A stretch of DNA of 64,000 nucleotides from Macrotrachela quadricornifera (Eukaryota; Rotifera; Eurotatoria; Philodinida; Philodinidae), in contig JAJEKB010020892.1 in NCBI GenBank assembly GCA_022393335.1, forward strand, positions 48,481 through 112,480. The letters are read 5' to 3'. Made by a program: the position numbers and the translations under genes. The notes below the pieces were generated by a model. That model made no database searches and had not been told where the DNA came from. It saw only the letters and a program-made list of their open reading frames with translations. Below, one piece after another: positions 61,601 to 64,000 of this stretch (position 1 is its first letter; each line of letters opens with the position of its first letter).

Positions 61601-61895
61601 TCTAAGTTTTCAAATGAAATTGATTTAATTGTTTGACTGCTTTTTGGATATAATGCAAATGGAGGATTGAAAATTCCTTTTACCTTTTGTTTTAATAAGT
61701 CAAGATTACAAAACCAAAGATTTTCTTTTAATTGACATTCATTAGATGGTACCCTCGAAGAACATCTCAGAATATTCATCTGAACCATCTGAACCATCTG
61801 AACAATCATATTGATAATTATTTACAGTTGATAATCGAATACATTCAGTTTTATTTCTTAAACATTAAAATTGATCATTAGCACAATATTTCCTT
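58617..61895 (-). pseudogene. broken LDLa/EGF-domain seven-transmembrane receptor
   Basis: Reading along the minus strand: an LDL-receptor class A repeat (about 61890-61770) ending in DCSDGSDGSDE, with a 9-bp internal duplication and an in-frame stop; an EGF-like segment with YCLCSPSYYGENC (about 61500-61430); a 900-bp insertion (61301-60402); more Cys-rich EGF-like sequence with CEKRCGSYGKC and CWCKQGWFGDKC (about 60170-60060); then a 7TM region. The 7TM part has a TM3 end SIERAYTI (the E/DRY position, about 59230-59205), a TM5 block in FHLIIILILNLIS (about 58985-58940), and TM7 with YLIGYFISFLPL followed by PSPKYKESF (about 58770-58680). This domain order is typical of a large rotifer receptor family. 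Many stops and frameshifts make it a pseudogene. Confidence 0.75.
60402..61301 (+). mobile_element. 900-bp insertion of unassigned class inside the receptor pseudogene
   Basis: Begins actagcggtagtacccggcg with a small CCCG...CGGG hairpin. It ends after a gacagacaaacagacaacc-type tail, and a related tail copy (caaacaaactttctcctttat) occurs internally near 60876-60896. Candidate target duplications ttataaata lie at 60393-60401 and 61302-61310, but the tail itself is AT-rich, so they may be chance. It is more GC-rich than the host gene. The open frame 60422-60736 has no recognisable motif. Such start and tail sequences occur in many invertebrate repeats, but I cannot name the family. Confidence 0.6.
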
Positions 61896-62168
61896 AAAAA
61901 GTGAATTTTTCGTGCCACTTTGGAACCAATTGAAACAAGCGTCAAATAATCGATTGAAGGTCATCCTTTTCAATCGCTATTAATAATTTTTTGAAATCTC
62001 TGTCTGACTGGGAACCTTTCAAGACCATGAATCACGAAAAAAAAAACATTTATTTTATATTAAGATTAGAAGAAATAAAATACTGAAAACTGTCATATAG
62101 ATATAAGCTCATAATTCATAGCATGGATTTATATGTTCTGATAGGCTACGAGTCATAACATCCAGAAT
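61896..62168. other. spacer between receptor pseudogene and secreted protein gene
   Basis: Short non-coding stretch. It includes the 3' flank of the minus-strand gene at 62169-62840. Confidence 0.4.
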
Positions 62169-62840
62169 CTAGTTAGTATCCACTGTGATTGTTATATTTA
62201 ATTGGACGCCATCGTAGGCATAGTTTTTGTTTTCTCCATACCCAATTTCGAATTGTACATAGTCGCCCTGGTTCAAGTAGAGTTTATCGAACATCAATCG
62301 ACCGATATTTCGTTTGAGCCACAGTGAACGTAAATCGATATTGTTGATGGAGAGATGAATATCCGTCGTGGGTCCGGGAATTTTTGGCCCAGCTGTGGTG
62401 AAGAAAACAGCATTAATATTGTACGTGTCTGCAAACGGAACAGTGAAACGAATGCATGCTCGAGTATTGTTTGAACCTGGATGAAAGAGGATTTGTCCTG
62501 GAGCCAGGTTATACTCATCCAATCCATATTGGGCGAACTTGTCCTTGTTTGTATTGTACATAATCGCACCTAAATTTAGGTTTCGGTCTGAAAGAGCATG
62601 AGCATAAGCAGCGACACCAGCCATTCTAGGTTCCCATGTGAAGGATGAGGTGCTACTATAGACGCTTGGTATGTATTCCTTGTATAATTGGAATGAAAGA
62701 TGGTCGTCAGGCTGTACAAAGCCATACGACCACGGCCCATTGGGATTCTGACCATTGAACGAGTCGTTGGGGCGGTAGGTGATCCTGTTCGCATCAACCA
62801 AATAGATTACCATCAGGAAGTAAATGACGTTTCGATGCAT
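62169..62840 (-). CDS. secreted beta-sandwich-like protein, bacterial-style motifs
   Basis: Intact 223-residue frame with a signal peptide (about 1-17, MHRNVIYFLMVIYLVDA). The mature part starts with NDSFNGQNPNGPWSYGF, a motif I associate with bacterial (for example planctomycete-type) secreted proteins. It continues with FHPGSNNTRACIRFTVPFADTY, DIHLSINN and YVQFEIGYGENKNYAYDGVQL. This is the pattern of a jelly-roll domain in which HPG, RFT.P and G.Y mark strands. No catalytic residues are evident. It has more G and C and different codon choice from neighbouring genes and no intron, consistent with horizontal acquisition from bacteria, a process well documented in bdelloids. Donor and role unknown; carbohydrate binding is possible. 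Confidence 0.85.
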   Translation of the reverse strand: MHRNVIYFLMVIYLVDANRITYRPNDSFNGQNPNGPWSYGFVQPDDHLSFQLYKEYIPSVYSSTSSFTWEPRMAGVAAYAHALSDRNLNLGAIMYNTNKDKFAQYGLDEYNLAPGQILFHPGSNNTRACIRFTVPFADTYNINAVFFTTAGPKIPGPTTDIHLSINNIDLRSLWLKRNIGRLMFDKLYLNQGDYVQFEIGYGENKNYAYDGVQLNITITVDTN

Positions 62841-63134
62841 TTTGGTTGTAGAAATTTTTTTTGCTTTGCAAGTTGTTGGTCTTGAGATTACTTATATACA
62901 GATCGACACTTCCTTTTTCTTTTGATGTTTATTATTGAAAGAAGTGAATGACGTTGTTAGTACGATAAGAGCATAAGTCATACAGCAAATATTTTAAGTG
63001 TTCTTCATCAACTCCGAAATTGTGACTTGTCATATCATTCGCTTATCATTTCTTCGGGGAATGCTGACAAAAAAGACTTCCTTTGCGAAACAAATGTAAA
63101 ATACGGCTAAATCACAAATAAAATCGATCAAGCA
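62841..63134. promoter_or_regulatory. 5' flank of the secreted-protein gene
   Basis: Immediately upstream of the minus-strand start. On that strand, acttatatacagatcgacac-like sequence contains a tatata element about 50 bases before the ATG (near 62893). Nothing more specific is visible. Confidence 0.3.
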
Positions 63135-63176
63135 AAGTGAACTTCGCGCGTAAACTCCAAATTTAGAGCTCACTTT
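63135..63176 (+). repeat. 40-bp palindromic repeat, copy 4
   Basis: aagtgaact and agctcactt arms around gcgcgtaaactcc, matching the copies at 11291-11330 and 20109-20148 almost base for base in the centre. Confidence 0.65.
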
Positions 63177-63541
63177 ACCCATAAACTTTTAGTCCACGTT
63201 TTACCAAAACACTACTGTTCATGGTTTATAAAATATCAGGTAATATTTTCCAATACGGCACCGGACACACCATACCTGTAACTTTTTAAGCTCTATCTGA
63301 ATGTCATATCTGTAACTTATTGGATCCCACCTGGATATTATGCCTCTACACTGTAAAAAAAGAGTATTTTACTGAAACTTAAAAGTTCAGCATTTATGTG
63401 AGGATGATATAAAATGGATTTAGTAGAACTTTCTACAATCGTTTTAATTGTGCAGAAGCGGTTCTATTCCATAGAATTAATTAGAATAGATCTACATGAC
63501 ATGCTCGATTTAGGACGTCTGAGTAAACCGAAAGAATCATC

Positions 63542-63612
63542 AAAGCAGGATGAGAATCGGACCCACATCTTCCAATAACCGATTGGATATTCTACCGTTA
63601 AACTACCCGATT
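63542..63612 (-). tRNA. degenerate tRNA-like sequence (Gly-type body)
   Basis: A cloverleaf can be drawn on the minus strand: acceptor AATCGGG/CCTGCTT (one mismatch, one wobble), D region GTTTAACGGTAGAAT, anticodon stem TCCAA/TTGGA, variable AGAT, and T arm GTGGG-TCCGATT-CTCAT. The D arm and the AAGATGTGGG segment resemble animal tRNA-Gly. The anticodon loop reads TCGGTTA, lacking the invariant T33, and the T loop has C at position 55. These point to a pseudogene or tRNA-derived repeat rather than a working tRNA. Confidence 0.5.
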
Positions 63613-64000
63613 CTCATATCAGCTACACAGCAGGGACAGATCTAAATCTGAAATATTCTAAGGGCGGAAATCTGGATACTAGTGATCAATCGAATCCCTT
63701 TATAATGTCTGCTGTTGGAGGACATTTTTTTACTTAAAAGAAAAATATATAATTTTTAGTTTCAAATAAATAACTTACCAGTAATGTCATGTGATCTAGA
63801 CATGAACTTAAACATAAAAAGAAAATATCAATATTTTAATTTCAAATATATTATTTATCATTCACATGCTCTCAATATGAAACTAAATAAAGAAAAGATG
63901 CATATGTTGCAGGCGAAATTAAAAGTTAGGCGAATTTAAAATTTTCCTAGGAGAAAATGAAATTTTAATTTCACCTAGGAGAATTTAAAATTCCAATTGT
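63613..64000. other. intergenic, start of a possible palindromic repeat at the window edge
   Basis: From about 63910 the motifs cctaggagaa and gaatttaaaatt recur on both sides of a small symmetric centre (tgaaattttaatttca). This looks like part of another palindromic element cut by the window end. Confidence 0.4.

Noticed and set aside
1..64000. CRISPR arrays, rRNA genes, prophage or bacterial operons
   Set aside because: No regularly spaced repeats of CRISPR type, no rRNA-like conserved blocks and no tightly packed bacterial-style genes were seen.

Overview
The window reads as an AT-rich piece of a metazoan nuclear genome, most likely a bdelloid rotifer. This is an inference from four things: spliceosomal introns of about 50-60 nt, a rotifer-style ionotropic glutamate receptor with a potassium-channel-like GYG pore motif, remains of an LDLa/EGF seven-transmembrane receptor, and a gene-sparse landscape full of transposon debris. 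No bacterial operons, CRISPR arrays or phage genes are present. A 400-base run of N (24573-24972) is an assembly gap.

Left part (1-25 kb): a broken HSL-type esterase (1452-2505), a decayed piggyBac transposase (about 4330-5560), an intact single-exon glutamate receptor (7355-9937), an intact carbonyl-reductase-like SDR (14648-15547, minus), a full-length RTE/BovB-like LINE with a 10-bp target duplication (16287-19719, minus; one in-frame stop), and a spliced hAT-type transposase gene with one nonsense codon (about 21560-24448).

Middle (25-35 kb): no host gene was recognised. The stretch 29.7-35 kb is packed with palindromic foldback elements. Two other TIR elements lie inside these palindromes (30174-30675 and 34013-34290).

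35-40 kb: three reading frames, each encoding a two-TM unit with 12 conserved ectodomain cysteines. They join through two phase-matched introns into one predicted 1300-residue protein with three tandem units. The topology resembles a covalently linked trimer of two-TM subunits. I regard this as the most interesting object in the window. It is followed by a decayed CCHC-gag LINE (about 40.7-45.3 kb).

46.7-51.8 kb (minus): a multi-exon dynamin-superfamily GTPase with two possible 3' ends and a GC-richer segment of unknown type in its first intron. Right part: more foldback repeats (53.0 and 54.2 kb), an intact putative glycosyltransferase (56234-57235), a pseudogene of an LDLa/EGF receptor split by a 900-bp insertion (58617-61895), an intact secreted protein with bacterial-style motifs (62169-62840, minus), and a degenerate tRNA-like sequence (63542-63612, minus). 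The intact genes look like independent single genes. Nothing suggests an operon or a shared pathway.
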